From: Compostibacillus humi
GTDB taxonomy: Bacteria; Bacillota; Bacilli; Bacillales; Amphibacillaceae
DNA length: 41,014 nucleotides
Direction: 5' to 3'
Assembly (NCBI RefSeq): GCF_014637175.1
Contig: NZ_BMEV01000027.1
Coordinates: 1-41,014 of the forward strand
Positions 1 to 7,547 of this stretch are shown piece by piece. Each line of letters opens with the position of its first letter. Within the stretch, counting starts at the first letter, position 1. The notes under the pieces were generated by a model. The model saw nothing but the letters and a program-made list of their open reading frames with translations. It had not been told where the DNA came from and ran no database searches. The translations under genes and the position numbers were made by a program.

Positions 1-243
1 GACTATATTTTACCAAAAAGGGATGTTTTTTTGTTCATTTTTAGATATAATGTTGTGAATTCTTTCAGTCATATCAAGTGTTTACTAGTGTTTTTCGACT
101 GCGAAAGTTGAGTAATTATCTTTTAAATATAATAGTAGAATTTCTTGTCGGGAAAATCCTATGCCTTCTTTCGCTATCGTTAAACAGCACAATTCATAAT
201 AAAACCATTTATTTCATGTTCCTGCACCGGAAGGAGGATGATT

Positions 244-882
244 GTGACATATCGCGGACGGATTGCACTATTATTTCTATCTTTATTGACATCATTCTTT
301 TATTACGTATTAGGAAATGAGCTAAGCCTTCTTTCTCTTGTTTTTTCACTATTGCATGCTGCCGTTTCATGGGTTTTTGGCGGGTGGTACGATAAATATA
401 GATTTCTGTCCTATCACGACCCGCTGACAGGGGTTTATAACCGCAGATATGCCCATTTTATCTTTGAAAAAAAGCTGCACCAGGCGAGGAATCGCAACGA
501 GAGGCTTGGCATATTGCTAATTGACGTAAATAATTTTAAGGTTATTAATGATACTTACGGGCATGATGATGGTGATTTTATTTTAAAGGAAACGTGCCGT
601 ATAATTCAAAACAGCATGGACAAAAAGGATATTCTCATTCGCTGGGGAGGCGATGAGTTTCTCGTGCTGCTGACAAATAGGGACGATGGAGATATAAGGA
701 AGTTTATCCATCAAATGAATGATGATATTGTCATTGCACGCAGTGAGTGTGAAGAGAAAAATAAAATTTTTCCATCCCTATCGATAGGTTTTTCCTGTTA
801 TCCAAAAGATGCGACAAAAATCTCAGAATTAATTTCAATTGCTGATAAAAGAATGTATCAGGCAAAAGACAATGCAAACTAA
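244..882 (+). CDS. Membrane-anchored GGDEF diguanylate cyclase
   Basis: Probably makes cyclic di-GMP from two GTP at the inner face of the membrane. Residues 5-48 form two hydrophobic segments. They are followed by a GGDEF domain that begins with the usual DPLTGVYNRR motif near residue 59 and carries RWGGDEF with GGDEF at about 135-139, so the catalytic loop is intact. The position of the RxxD product-inhibition site, just before GGDEF, reads DKKD, so feedback binding at the I-site is probably absent. I chose the GTG start at 244 because an AAGGAGG at 231-237 sits six bases before it; the in-frame ATG at 238 touches that site. There is no separate sensor domain beyond the membrane hairpin. 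The HD-GYP gene follows after 42 bases, so the two are probably co-transcribed. Activity is inferred from motifs only. Confidence 0.88.
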   Translation: MTYRGRIALLFLSLLTSFFYYVLGNELSLLSLVFSLLHAAVSWVFGGWYDKYRFLSYHDPLTGVYNRRYAHFIFEKKLHQARNRNERLGILLIDVNNFKVINDTYGHDDGDFILKETCRIIQNSMDKKDILIRWGGDEFLVLLTNRDDGDIRKFIHQMNDDIVIARSECEEKNKIFPSLSIGFSCYPKDATKISELISIADKRMYQAKDNAN

Positions 883-924
883 ATGCCCAAAGATAAGGCC
901 AAGTATGAAATGTGAGGTAATTTT

Positions 925-2100
925 ATGAAGACTAATAAACTATTACAAGAGGAAAAACGTTCGACGAAGTTGTTTTTATGGCTGTTTTACAGCGTATTTT
1001 TTATATATGATATCTTTTATTATGACATTTTCCCCGATTTCCCATGGCTGCCCGATTCTGAGAATACGTTATGGCATGATTCTTTATATATAAAATATTT
1101 CGTGATCATTGCATTGATTCCACTATTTGTCTATTTAATCCAAAAGGATAAAACGGAATATGTAAAGTATATTTTGCTGCTTGGCTATCTGAGTGTGAAT
1201 ACGATAGGGGATATCATCTATTATAAAGACAGTCCTCTATCCTATAGCAGCGGAAGCATCGTGGAACTCGTAATAATATTATTTTCTCCTATATTTGTTA
1301 ATAAGCGATTCACTTATTATGTGACAGGCGGCCTAATTCTTAAATATGCTCTTGTCGGGTTCTTCATTCAAGATCCGGTCGTGCTGTTCCCGATTATTAT
1401 TAATATTCTATTGTCTGTTATCGCGTTTCTTCTGCTGCACCGCTTTTTAAATTATATTCGTGCTCTGAAAACTTCCTATAATGAACGACTGGAAGGAATG
1501 GTAAAGGGAATCATTGCCACGATAGAATTAAAAGACCCGTATACGAGAGGGCATAGCGAGCGGGTGGCCGCCTATGCCAGGAGCATGGCGGAGGCAACCG
1601 AAAAGTTTAATAAAGAGGAATTATATGATTTTTATTATGCTTGCCTCTTACATGACATCGGAAAAGTCAGCATACCTGATTCTATATTGACAAAATCCGG
1701 CAAATTATCGGATAATGAATACGAGATTATTAAAACGCACCCGGTCGTTGGAGCGAAAGCAATACAGGATGTGGAAGGAATCATCGATAATATTGATGTC
1801 ATCTACCATCACCATGAAAGATGGGACGGAAAAGGTTATCCGGATGGACTTGCAGGGGAAAATATCCCGTATCTTGCCCGAATTACGGCAATTGCAGATG
1901 CCTTCGATGCGATGACTTCCTCCAGATCATATCGGCCGGCGCTTCCTTATGAAGAAGCGTATAAACGCATTGTAGAGGGAAAAGGAACTCAGTTTGATCC
2001 CCAATTGGTAGAGTTATTTATGCGTGTATATCCTACTTGGATTGAAATATCCAAACAATATTCCAAAGGTATGGACATGAAAGGGGGGCGTGAAGCATGA
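925..2100 (+). CDS. Membrane HD-GYP domain protein, probable cyclic di-GMP phosphodiesterase
   Basis: Likely hydrolyses cyclic di-GMP, opposing the GGDEF protein encoded just upstream. The N-terminal ~175 residues contain about six hydrophobic segments, a probable membrane sensor of unknown ligand. The C-terminal half is an HD-GYP domain. The metal-binding HD pair is in HDIGK at about 243-247, and HHHERWDGKGYPDG at about 295-308 carries the GYP signature. The conserved tail DAFDAMTSSRSYR is also present. All signature residues expected for an active enzyme are visible. The ATG at 925 is preceded by a modest GAGGT. A strong hairpin terminator follows the stop at 2163-2194, ending the two-gene unit. 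Substrate could be another cyclic dinucleotide, but the GGDEF neighbour favours cyclic di-GMP. Confidence 0.88.
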   Translation: MKTNKLLQEEKRSTKLFLWLFYSVFFIYDIFYYDIFPDFPWLPDSENTLWHDSLYIKYFVIIALIPLFVYLIQKDKTEYVKYILLLGYLSVNTIGDIIYYKDSPLSYSSGSIVELVIILFSPIFVNKRFTYYVTGGLILKYALVGFFIQDPVVLFPIIINILLSVIAFLLLHRFLNYIRALKTSYNERLEGMVKGIIATIELKDPYTRGHSERVAAYARSMAEATEKFNKEELYDFYYACLLHDIGKVSIPDSILTKSGKLSDNEYEIIKTHPVVGAKAIQDVEGIIDNIDVIYHHHERWDGKGYPDGLAGENIPYLARITAIADAFDAMTSSRSYRPALPYEEAYKRIVEGKGTQFDPQLVELFMRVYPTWIEISKQYSKGMDMKGGREA

Positions 2101-2162
2101 TGGCACGTATTTTTAGTTGCTGGTGGTGCTTTTTTGTACCAAAAAAATAATCTTTTTACGAG

Positions 2163-2194
2163 ATAGGATGCTAGTTTGTTAGCATCCTATTTTT
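2163..2194 (+). terminator. Rho-independent terminator after the GGDEF/HD-GYP pair
   Basis: Perfect 10-bp stem (ATAGGATGCT / AGCATCCTAT) with an 8-base loop, followed directly by a T-run. It lies 63 bases after the HD-GYP stop. Confidence 0.85.
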
Positions 2195-2313
2195 ATTTCT
2201 TTAATCGATTTCAATTCACTAATAGACTTTACAGGTGGAAGATGGGAAAATAATTATTATCTAACGGGTAAGATAAGGCATAATGTTACAAAAAAATTGA
2301 AGGAGGTAAACAT

Positions 2314-2717
2314 ATGAGTATACATTTTGAGGTAACAAGAACATTTAACGTATCAAAGGAAAGGACATATGATGCTCTGCTCGATCTTGATGCTGCAAAA
2401 AATTGGATGCAAGGTTTTGTAGGCATCGAAAGATTGGATGAAGGACCGATAAAAGAAGGCAGCGAGTGGAAGGAAACGAGAAAAATGTTCGGGAAAGAAG
2501 CAACGGAACGAAGGGGACAACTGGAAAAGGAGAATACATATATACTTATACCGTCCAATCCGCTGGCAATGAAACGGAAGTTACTTTGCATGGGAAAATT
2601 AGAGGACTGACTGGATTGGCTAAATTCTTTGGCAAAATGCTGGGCGGCACTTTTGAAAAAGCATGTGCGAAAGATTTAGATGCATTAAAGAACTATCTGG
2701 AAAATGAATCCAACTAA
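2314..2717 (+). pseudogene. SRPBCC-family (START-like) protein, frameshifted by an internal deletion
   Basis: Two overlapping frames together encode one SRPBCC protein. The first half runs from the ATG at 2314, behind a strong AAGGAGG, up to GKEATE near 2508. The second half continues in another frame from NGTKGTTGKGEY near 2502 to the stop at 2717. The join falls in AACGGAACGAAGG around 2502-2514. From memory, intact relatives have roughly a dozen more residues between these blocks, so this looks like a short deletion that also shifted the frame rather than a one-base error. SRPBCC folds bind hydrophobic ligands in a deep cavity; the ligand here is unknown. As written, translation would give a 98-aa product with a nonsense tail. 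The GyrI-like gene follows after 12 bases and was probably its operon partner. Confidence 0.75.
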
Positions 2718-2729
2718 GAGGTGGACTAA

Positions 2730-3359
2730 ATGAAACATGAATGGCGTAAAAAAGAAAAAGATTTATATTTGCCGAAAGAAAAACCGCAATTGCTGACGGT
2801 GCCAAAGCAGCAATTTCCCATGCTGGAAGGAAAAGGAGATCCGAATAAAGCAGAGTTCGCCGAAAGGGTTGGCGTTCTTTATTCTGTAGCATATGCGATC
2901 CGAATGATGCCGAAGTGGGGAACTGCTCCAGAAGGATATTTTGAATATACGGTGTATCCGCTGGAAGGGATTTGGGACTTAACGGAAAAGGGAAGGAAGG
3001 AATCTACATTAAATAAAGATGAATTCGTATATACGATTATGATTCGGCAGCCGGAATTTGTGTCCGATGAAATTGTGGAATTGGCGATGGAACGGGTACG
3101 GAAAAAGAACCCTCATCCTTATCTTGAGGAGGTTGCTTTCCGGTCCATGGAAGACGGTTTGTCGTTACAAATGCTCCATGTCGGACCCTATGATGAAGAA
3201 CCAAAAACTTTCCAAATTATGGATGATTTTGCAGAAGAGAATCATTTAAGAAGGACAGATCTGACCCATAGGGAAATTTATCTTTCCGATGTAAGAAAAG
3301 TGGAACCGGCCAAATTGAAGACGGTGTTACGATATAAAGTGGAGAAAATCGGAGAATAA
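2730..3359 (+). CDS. GyrI-like small-molecule-binding domain protein
   Basis: Stand-alone 209-residue protein of the GyrI-like/SOUL-type ligand-binding family. Segments typical of this group are visible: an early VLYSVAYAIRMMPK, then YFEYTVYPLEGIWDL, and later LQMLHVGPYDEEPKTF with the conserved HxGPY turn, ending in REIYLSDVRKVEPAKLKTVLRY. There is no DNA-binding helix-turn-helix, so it is not an AraC/MerR-type regulator but a free binding domain; some relatives have been reported to hydrolyse small electrophilic cyclopropanoid compounds. A good GAGGTGG precedes the ATG. It sits 12 bases after the broken SRPBCC gene. Ligand unknown. Confidence 0.75.
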   Translation: MKHEWRKKEKDLYLPKEKPQLLTVPKQQFPMLEGKGDPNKAEFAERVGVLYSVAYAIRMMPKWGTAPEGYFEYTVYPLEGIWDLTEKGRKESTLNKDEFVYTIMIRQPEFVSDEIVELAMERVRKKNPHPYLEEVAFRSMEDGLSLQMLHVGPYDEEPKTFQIMDDFAEENHLRRTDLTHREIYLSDVRKVEPAKLKTVLRYKVEKIGE

Positions 3360-3400
3360 TTTTTTGGAAAAGCTGTATATCCGGTGAAATAAATAATTTA

Positions 3401-3446
3401 TCCCCTTCATCGACGGCAAAAGCCATCGGTGAGGGGGATGCTTTTA
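3401..3446. terminator. Probable hairpin terminator between GyrI-like and holin-like genes
   Basis: Long inverted repeat (TCCCCTTCATCG... with ...CGGTGAGGGGGA) around a short loop, followed on the plus strand by only a short T stretch (GCTTTT). It lies between two convergent genes and may serve both. Confidence 0.5.
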
Positions 3447-3515
3447 GTGGATTTCAACTTTATGGGTATTTTTATGGATTTTTTCTATGAGGTTTGTGCT
3501 GGAAATAATTAAATT

Positions 3516-3815
3516 TTATTCCTTTTGTTCCTCTATGTCTTTTTTTCTATCATTTTTATTTCCATTGCGGGATAAAATGTTTTGAATAATATCTCGGGAC
3601 ACCATTTCTGCTCCGGTTACTAATATTCCTTGAACAACTGATGTTATGTCAATTCCAAAATATAATAGACATGAAACAATCGAAAAAGCAAGCTTGATCC
3701 ATGCATGTGTCCACTTTGGGAGCATTGGCGTCTGTTCCAGAATGATGCAGATAAAATACAGTGCTGGAATTAAAATAAACGCTTCAGCACGAATGTAGAC
3801 CGAAAGTAATTCCAT
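3516..3815 (-). CDS. Small membrane protein resembling the phage holin 5_2 family
   Basis: A 99-residue protein with three hydrophobic stretches. The first is around residues 10-27, the second around 40-55, and a weaker amphipathic one (DITSVVQGILVTGAEMVSRDII) around 56-77. A highly charged tail follows. The arrangement, especially VVQGILVTGA near the last helix, resembles the small holin-like family found on many Bacillus chromosomes outside prophages. Holins form membrane lesions, but chromosomal copies like this have no established role. There are no endolysin or phage genes nearby. A GGGTGA precedes the ATG on the minus strand. Family assignment is by memory of the pattern, moderate confidence. 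Confidence 0.55.
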   Translation of the reverse strand: MELLSVYIRAEAFILIPALYFICIILEQTPMLPKWTHAWIKLAFSIVSCLLYFGIDITSVVQGILVTGAEMVSRDIIQNILSRNGNKNDRKKDIEEQKE

Positions 3816-3913
3816 TGATCATTGTCACCCATTTCGCCGTCTGACCAAAATTATGTAATATTATATGTTTTTGGTCATAATTGGTTAAAAAATGGGGTTT
3901 AGATGGAGATCAA

Positions 3914-3951
3914 TAAAGAAAAAGCCAGCAACTGCAAAAAAACTGCTGGCT
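3914..3951 (-). terminator. Terminator of the antiporter gene
   Basis: On the minus strand AGCCAGCA and TGCTGGCT form a stem followed by TTTTTCTTTATT, immediately beyond the antiporter stop codon. Confidence 0.75.
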
Positions 3952-3959
3952 ATTTAGTT

Positions 3960-5099
3960 TTATTTAGCATTATTTTTTTGAAAAAATATTTTCATCATCG
4001 GCGGGGTAACAACTGTAGTTATGACAATTACTACAATCGCAGAAGCATATATATCGTCAGCGATTAAATTGGATGCTAATCCCATGGATGCGACGATTAA
4101 GGCAACCTCGCCCCGGGACACCATTGCCGACCCGATTCCCATTGAGCTGTTCCAGCCGAAACCGGATAGCTTCGCACCAAGGCCGGCGCCGACAAATTTA
4201 GTTAATACTGCCAGAATGCTAAGGGAAATAATAAGACCAAGATTATCTATTACCCCGGAAAATTCAGCGGAAATTCCGATGTAGGCAAAGAATATCGGGA
4301 CAAAGATGGAATAACTGATGGTTTCCACTTTTTCCATAATAAGCCCTTTGAAATTTGTTGCCCCGATAGCAATTCCAGCAATATATGCACCGATAATATC
4401 AGCTACACCAGTGTACTCTGCTGCAAATGCATATACAAAGCAAATGATTAAAGCGCCGGATATAACTGGTTCACTAATCGGCAACTTTGTAAATTTTTGT
4501 AAAAGCCAAGGAACGATTTTCCAGGCAACGAAAATCGCCACTAAGAAGAATAAAAATTTCTTAATTACGAGCGTCGTTAAAGATACGTTTGCATCTCCGG
4601 CGAAGCTCATTAAAAACGCCAATATAATCATCACAACGACATCATCAATAACCGCCGCACCTAAAATAGTTGTACCTTCTCTCGATTTGAGCTTATTCAT
4701 TTCTTTCAGAGCTTGGACTGAAATGCTGACACTGGTAGCCGAAAGCATGACACCTAAAAACCAGGATTGCAAGTCGGACAATTCCATCAGTTGTCCGGCA
4801 AAGTATCCGAGGAACAACGGAAATATTATTCCCCCAAGCCCAACGAAGGTCGAAGATTTCGCTGAACGTTTGAATTCATCGAGATCCGTCTCTAGTCCGG
4901 CAATAAACATGAGCAATATAACACCGATGGTGCTAAAGGTGGCAAGAGTATCACTGGCATGTACCAGGCCAAATACAGATGGCCCTAATAATATCCCTAC
5001 GATTATTTCTCCTAATACTGAGGGCTGGCCAAACCGAACACTTAAGCTCCCAGCCAATTTGGCCGCTATGATAATGATAGCTAAAGAAAGTATAAACAT
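3960..5099 (-). CDS. CPA2-type monovalent cation/proton antiporter (Kef/NapA-like)
   Basis: Integral membrane transporter of about 379 residues with roughly a dozen hydrophobic segments and no cytosolic regulatory (TrkA-N) domain. It probably exchanges Na+ or K+ for H+. Diagnostic stretches are FGQPSVLGEIIVGILLGPS in the first helices, MFIAGLETDL, and the ion-binding AAVIDDVVVMIIL. The last has the paired aspartates found in many electrogenic CPA2 members. The start is taken at 5099 because AAAAGGAG lies about eight bases before it. The longer in-frame version from 5159 would translate across the leader hairpin and lacks a ribosome-binding site. A terminator-like hairpin in the leader suggests regulated read-through. 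Ion specificity cannot be told from sequence. Confidence 0.85.
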   Translation of the reverse strand: MFILSLAIIIIAAKLAGSLSVRFGQPSVLGEIIVGILLGPSVFGLVHASDTLATFSTIGVILLMFIAGLETDLDEFKRSAKSSTFVGLGGIIFPLFLGYFAGQLMELSDLQSWFLGVMLSATSVSISVQALKEMNKLKSREGTTILGAAVIDDVVVMIILAFLMSFAGDANVSLTTLVIKKFLFFLVAIFVAWKIVPWLLQKFTKLPISEPVISGALIICFVYAFAAEYTGVADIIGAYIAGIAIGATNFKGLIMEKVETISYSIFVPIFFAYIGISAEFSGVIDNLGLIISLSILAVLTKFVGAGLGAKLSGFGWNSSMGIGSAMVSRGEVALIVASMGLASNLIADDIYASAIVVIVITTVVTPPMMKIFFQKNNAK

Positions 5100-5135
5100 A
5101 TGAACACTCCTTTTTAAATTGTCTGATTTTTTGCA

Positions 5136-5191
5136 AACAAAAAAGGAGTCCATCACCAAAGGGCATACTCATCCCTTTGGTGACAGACTCC
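5136..5191 (-). terminator. Leader terminator/attenuator upstream of the antiporter
   Basis: On the minus strand a near-perfect ~19-bp stem (GGAGTC..TCACCAAAGGG with its complement, one small mismatch region) around a 9-base loop is followed by six Ts. It lies between any upstream promoter and the antiporter start, with no minus-strand gene before it, so it should stop transcripts in the leader unless overridden. Confidence 0.7.
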
Positions 5192-5396
5192 TCCATAAAG
5201 CAATTTAATATTTATACTTTGTTTATGATAATAACATAGATTTATAGAACAATAAAGTGTTAACATGAAAAGATAATAGGACCTTGACAGGTAGAATTAT
5301 AAAAAATCCACTAATATACTGCAGCAAATGCGTATTCAAAGAACGGTTAAGATGAATAGAATGACATAGACCTAACAAGAATAGTAGGTGTATATG

Positions 5397-5987
5397 ATGG
5401 TTAAATTTTGTACGAGTTGTGGTTTTCGCAGCGATTTATGTCATTGCAATTCTGGGAATTGTCGCAAGCTAACCGATTTGCTTAAATATGATATCGCAAA
5501 ATCCACATCTATCCAAATGGGTTCCCAAGGACCTCCGGGACCTCCTGGACCTGGATCAGCACTTTTTTTTACACAGCAAGGTTTGGTTACCATTCCGCCG
5601 AATGCAAGTAATTTTCCTATTATCGGAGTAGAAGTGACAACAACGGAAAATAACCAGCGGATAAAGCTGGATGCCACGATAAATACTAATATTGAAGTTG
5701 AAGAAGATGCAACAGAGTTTGCTTATTCACTGGCATTTTCGTTAGTTCTTATTCCAAACGTATTCATTTCTGAGACTGTGGTTAGAGGATGCTACAACCG
5801 GCCAAATATAGTTACTGCCAGAACGTATACCGAGCACCCGAATTTTACCGTTGTTGATGTGCCCGGCCCTGCTGGAACGTATATGTATCAAGTTTTCGTC
5901 ACCGAAGGGCTTCGTGAAAATATAAGCATGATTCAAAGTTTTAACATCGGATTGACTGCACAGGTTTTTCTGCCAACCAATCCATAA
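5397..5987 (+). CDS. Collagen-like coat/exosporium-type protein with Cys-rich N-terminus
   Basis: About 196 residues. The N-terminus is cysteine-rich (CTSCGFRSDLCHCNSGNC). A very short collagen-like stretch GPPGPPGPG follows at about residues 47-55. The remaining ~140-residue domain is rich in Thr, Val, Asn and alternating hydrophobics, consistent with a beta-sandwich. Short GPP repeats joined to a beta-rich C-terminal domain are typical of BclA-like exosporium and other spore-surface proteins of bacilli, where the C-terminal domain trimerises. There is no signal peptide, which fits assembly from the mother cell. The start is uncertain: GTG 5388, ATG 5394 and ATG 5397 are all in frame, and TAGGTG at 5385-5390 favours 5397. 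No known C-terminal domain was recognised with confidence. Confidence 0.6.
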   Translation: MVKFCTSCGFRSDLCHCNSGNCRKLTDLLKYDIAKSTSIQMGSQGPPGPPGPGSALFFTQQGLVTIPPNASNFPIIGVEVTTTENNQRIKLDATINTNIEVEEDATEFAYSLAFSLVLIPNVFISETVVRGCYNRPNIVTARTYTEHPNFTVVDVPGPAGTYMYQVFVTEGLRENISMIQSFNIGLTAQVFLPTNP

Positions 5988-6054
5988 CTGTATTTTCGAT
6001 TCAATTGTTCATAATTGCCAAATATTCACAGGCCAACATACTAGTGTTAGAATA

Positions 6055-6083
6055 TTTTCATTTAACCTTTGTTACGGTATAAT
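6055..6083 (+). promoter_or_regulatory. SigA-type promoter for the DUF1871 gene
   Basis: TTTTCA at 6055-6060, a 17-base spacer, then a consensus TATAAT at 6078-6083, about 40 bases before the start codon. Confidence 0.55.
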
Positions 6084-6125
6084 AATAGGCAAACTTCACT
6101 GTAATCTAAATGCGGGGGAGATAGG

Positions 6126-6383
6126 TTGAAAAGATTGGCTTTACCTATTGTTACGAAGCATATAAATCAGTGGGATCCGGAGTATCTTTTGGAACTGGGT
6201 GCACCGGATGATGAATACGAATATGAAATAAAGCAAATTGTTAAAGCTGTTTTGGAAAGCAAAGACGAAATCGAAGTGGCAGAAGCAATACAAGACACGT
6301 TTCGGCGTGCATTCGACAGGGAATATGATTATGAAGAGTGCCACACGATAGCTGCAAAAATTTGGAAAGAATTGTACGAATAG
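6126..6383 (+). CDS. DUF1871 (YugE-like) small protein
   Basis: An 85-residue acidic, probably all-helical cytoplasmic protein. The pattern WDPEYLLELGAPDDEYEYEIKQIV followed by a second helical block ending in AAKIWKEL matches what I recall of the DUF1871 family, typified by B. subtilis YugE. Its function is not known. It starts with TTG, six bases after GGGGGAG. It has its own SigA-like promoter and is followed by a shared bidirectional terminator, so it is a single-gene unit. Confidence 0.6.
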   Translation: MKRLALPIVTKHINQWDPEYLLELGAPDDEYEYEIKQIVKAVLESKDEIEVAEAIQDTFRRAFDREYDYEECHTIAAKIWKELYE

Positions 6384-6446
6384 AATCTGTCATTGCTTGA
6401 GAAGAAACTGTGCCCTGCATTTTCTCCTTAATAGCGTAGGGTAAAT

Positions 6447-6482
6447 AAAAACTGGTGTTTTGAAAGCAAACACCAGTTTTTA
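6447..6482. terminator. Bidirectional terminator
   Basis: Perfect 14-bp stem AAAAACTGGTGTTT / AAACACCAGTTTTT with a 7-base loop. T-runs on both strands serve the DUF1871 gene (+) and the cyclodeaminase-family gene (-). Confidence 0.85.
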
Positions 6483-6527
6483 ATTGCCATATTTAAAATT
6501 CGACGCAATCATTTGCAATAGAAAAAC

Positions 6528-7520
6528 TTAAGAAAGTTTAACTTCTGTCCCCAATCCTGATTGGACGGCTTTTTCGTATACAGATGCAGCAACCGCAAGG
6601 TCAAAATATGCGGTCCCTACGGATTTGAAAAAAGTAATTTCCGTGTCATTTTCCCTTCCTGGAATTGCTCCGGCAGCCAATTCATCAAGCTGTCCGTGGA
6701 GTCTTTCAAAGCTCCATATTCCTTTCTTTACAGGAATAATAAAGTCTCCCGCTTCCTCTTTCACCCCCTCTATTGTATCTGCGACAATTTTCGAAGAATG
6801 GAGAATCGTTGTTTCATCAACTTCCTGCATGTGAGGGAGATAAGAGCCAATCCCATTAATATGGGTGCCGGGATTTAACCGATCTCCTGAAAAAACCGGG
6901 GTTTCAGATCTCGTTGAACAGATGATTATATCTGCCTGTTCGACCGCTTTATCAGCGGTTTCAGCCAAATCGATATTCCCGGTAAATTCCGGGTTCTGCT
7001 CTTTTATCTTTTCCGCAAACTTTTCTGCTTTCGATTTTGTACGGTTGTAAAGGATGACATGCCTGATGTTTCGGACTGCCAGTATTCCTTTTACCTGTTC
7101 CTCTGCCATCGCACCGCAGCCGATAACTGCCGCGGTATTTGCTGATTCTTTTGCCAAATGGTCCGTTGCAATGGCGCTTACAGCTCCGGTACGCAGCCTC
7201 GTCAAATAGGAAGCATTCATACAGGCGAGGTGCTCTCCCGTTTCCGTATCCGTAATTAAAATGACACCTTGGGTCGTTTTCTTTCCCAGTTTTGGGTTAT
7301 TTGGAAAGATGGAAACTACTTTTATGGCGGCAATGTTTGCCGACTTTAAAGCACTGGGCATATAGAGGACGGAATCCCGTCCCCCGGCGAAATTTATGAC
7401 AGTGCGGCTGGGATTTTTTACTTTTCCGTAGTAATGGTCGGTTAATGCTTGTTTTAAATCAAAAATTGCATCTTTCATGCTGTAAACAGATTGTATTTCT
7501 TTTTCTGACAATACCCGCAT
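6528..7520 (-). CDS. Ornithine cyclodeaminase/mu-crystallin family NAD(P)-dependent enzyme
   Basis: A 330-residue enzyme of the ornithine cyclodeaminase/mu-crystallin family, cytosolic and NAD(P)-dependent. Members include ornithine cyclodeaminase, alanine dehydrogenase of the archaeal type and delta1-pyrroline/piperideine-2-carboxylate reductases. The nucleotide-binding loop is VIGCGAMAEEQ (GxGxxxxxQ). Upstream lies the family's substrate region MNASYLTRLRTGAVSA with the conserved Arg-Thr-Gly, and GIGSYLPHMQEVD is the usual C-terminal catalytic-domain stretch. The ATG at 7520 follows GAAGGGA. It is 27 bases downstream of a transporter gene on the same strand, so the pair probably imports and metabolises one amino-acid-like or cyclic imino-acid substrate. 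I cannot choose among the subfamilies from sequence. Confidence 0.8.
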   Translation of the reverse strand: MRVLSEKEIQSVYSMKDAIFDLKQALTDHYYGKVKNPSRTVINFAGGRDSVLYMPSALKSANIAAIKVVSIFPNNPKLGKKTTQGVILITDTETGEHLACMNASYLTRLRTGAVSAIATDHLAKESANTAAVIGCGAMAEEQVKGILAVRNIRHVILYNRTKSKAEKFAEKIKEQNPEFTGNIDLAETADKAVEQADIIICSTRSETPVFSGDRLNPGTHINGIGSYLPHMQEVDETTILHSSKIVADTIEGVKEEAGDFIIPVKKGIWSFERLHGQLDELAAGAIPGRENDTEITFFKSVGTAYFDLAVAASVYEKAVQSGLGTEVKLS

Positions 7521-7547
7521 AGGTTTCCCTTCCCGTCTATAAAAAAT

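Noticed and set aside
1-243. Cyclic di-GMP riboswitch ahead of the GGDEF gene
   Set aside because: I looked for the GEMM-type conserved blocks and did not find them.
78-320. 80-codon frame at the window start
   Set aside because: No ribosome-binding site or family pattern, and it overlaps the GGDEF gene in another frame.
3516-3815. Prophage remnant signalled by the holin-like gene
   Set aside because: No endolysin, structural, integrase or attachment sequences around it; this family is common as a chromosomal singleton.
4318-5103. 261-codon plus-strand frame opposite the antiporter
   Set aside because: Antisense shadow of a clearly recognisable membrane transporter, without its own ribosome-binding site.
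5192-5396. Cyclic di-AMP (ydaO-type) riboswitch before the antiporter
   Set aside because: The space upstream of the hairpin is short and shows none of the conserved ydaO blocks I know; only the terminator is supported.
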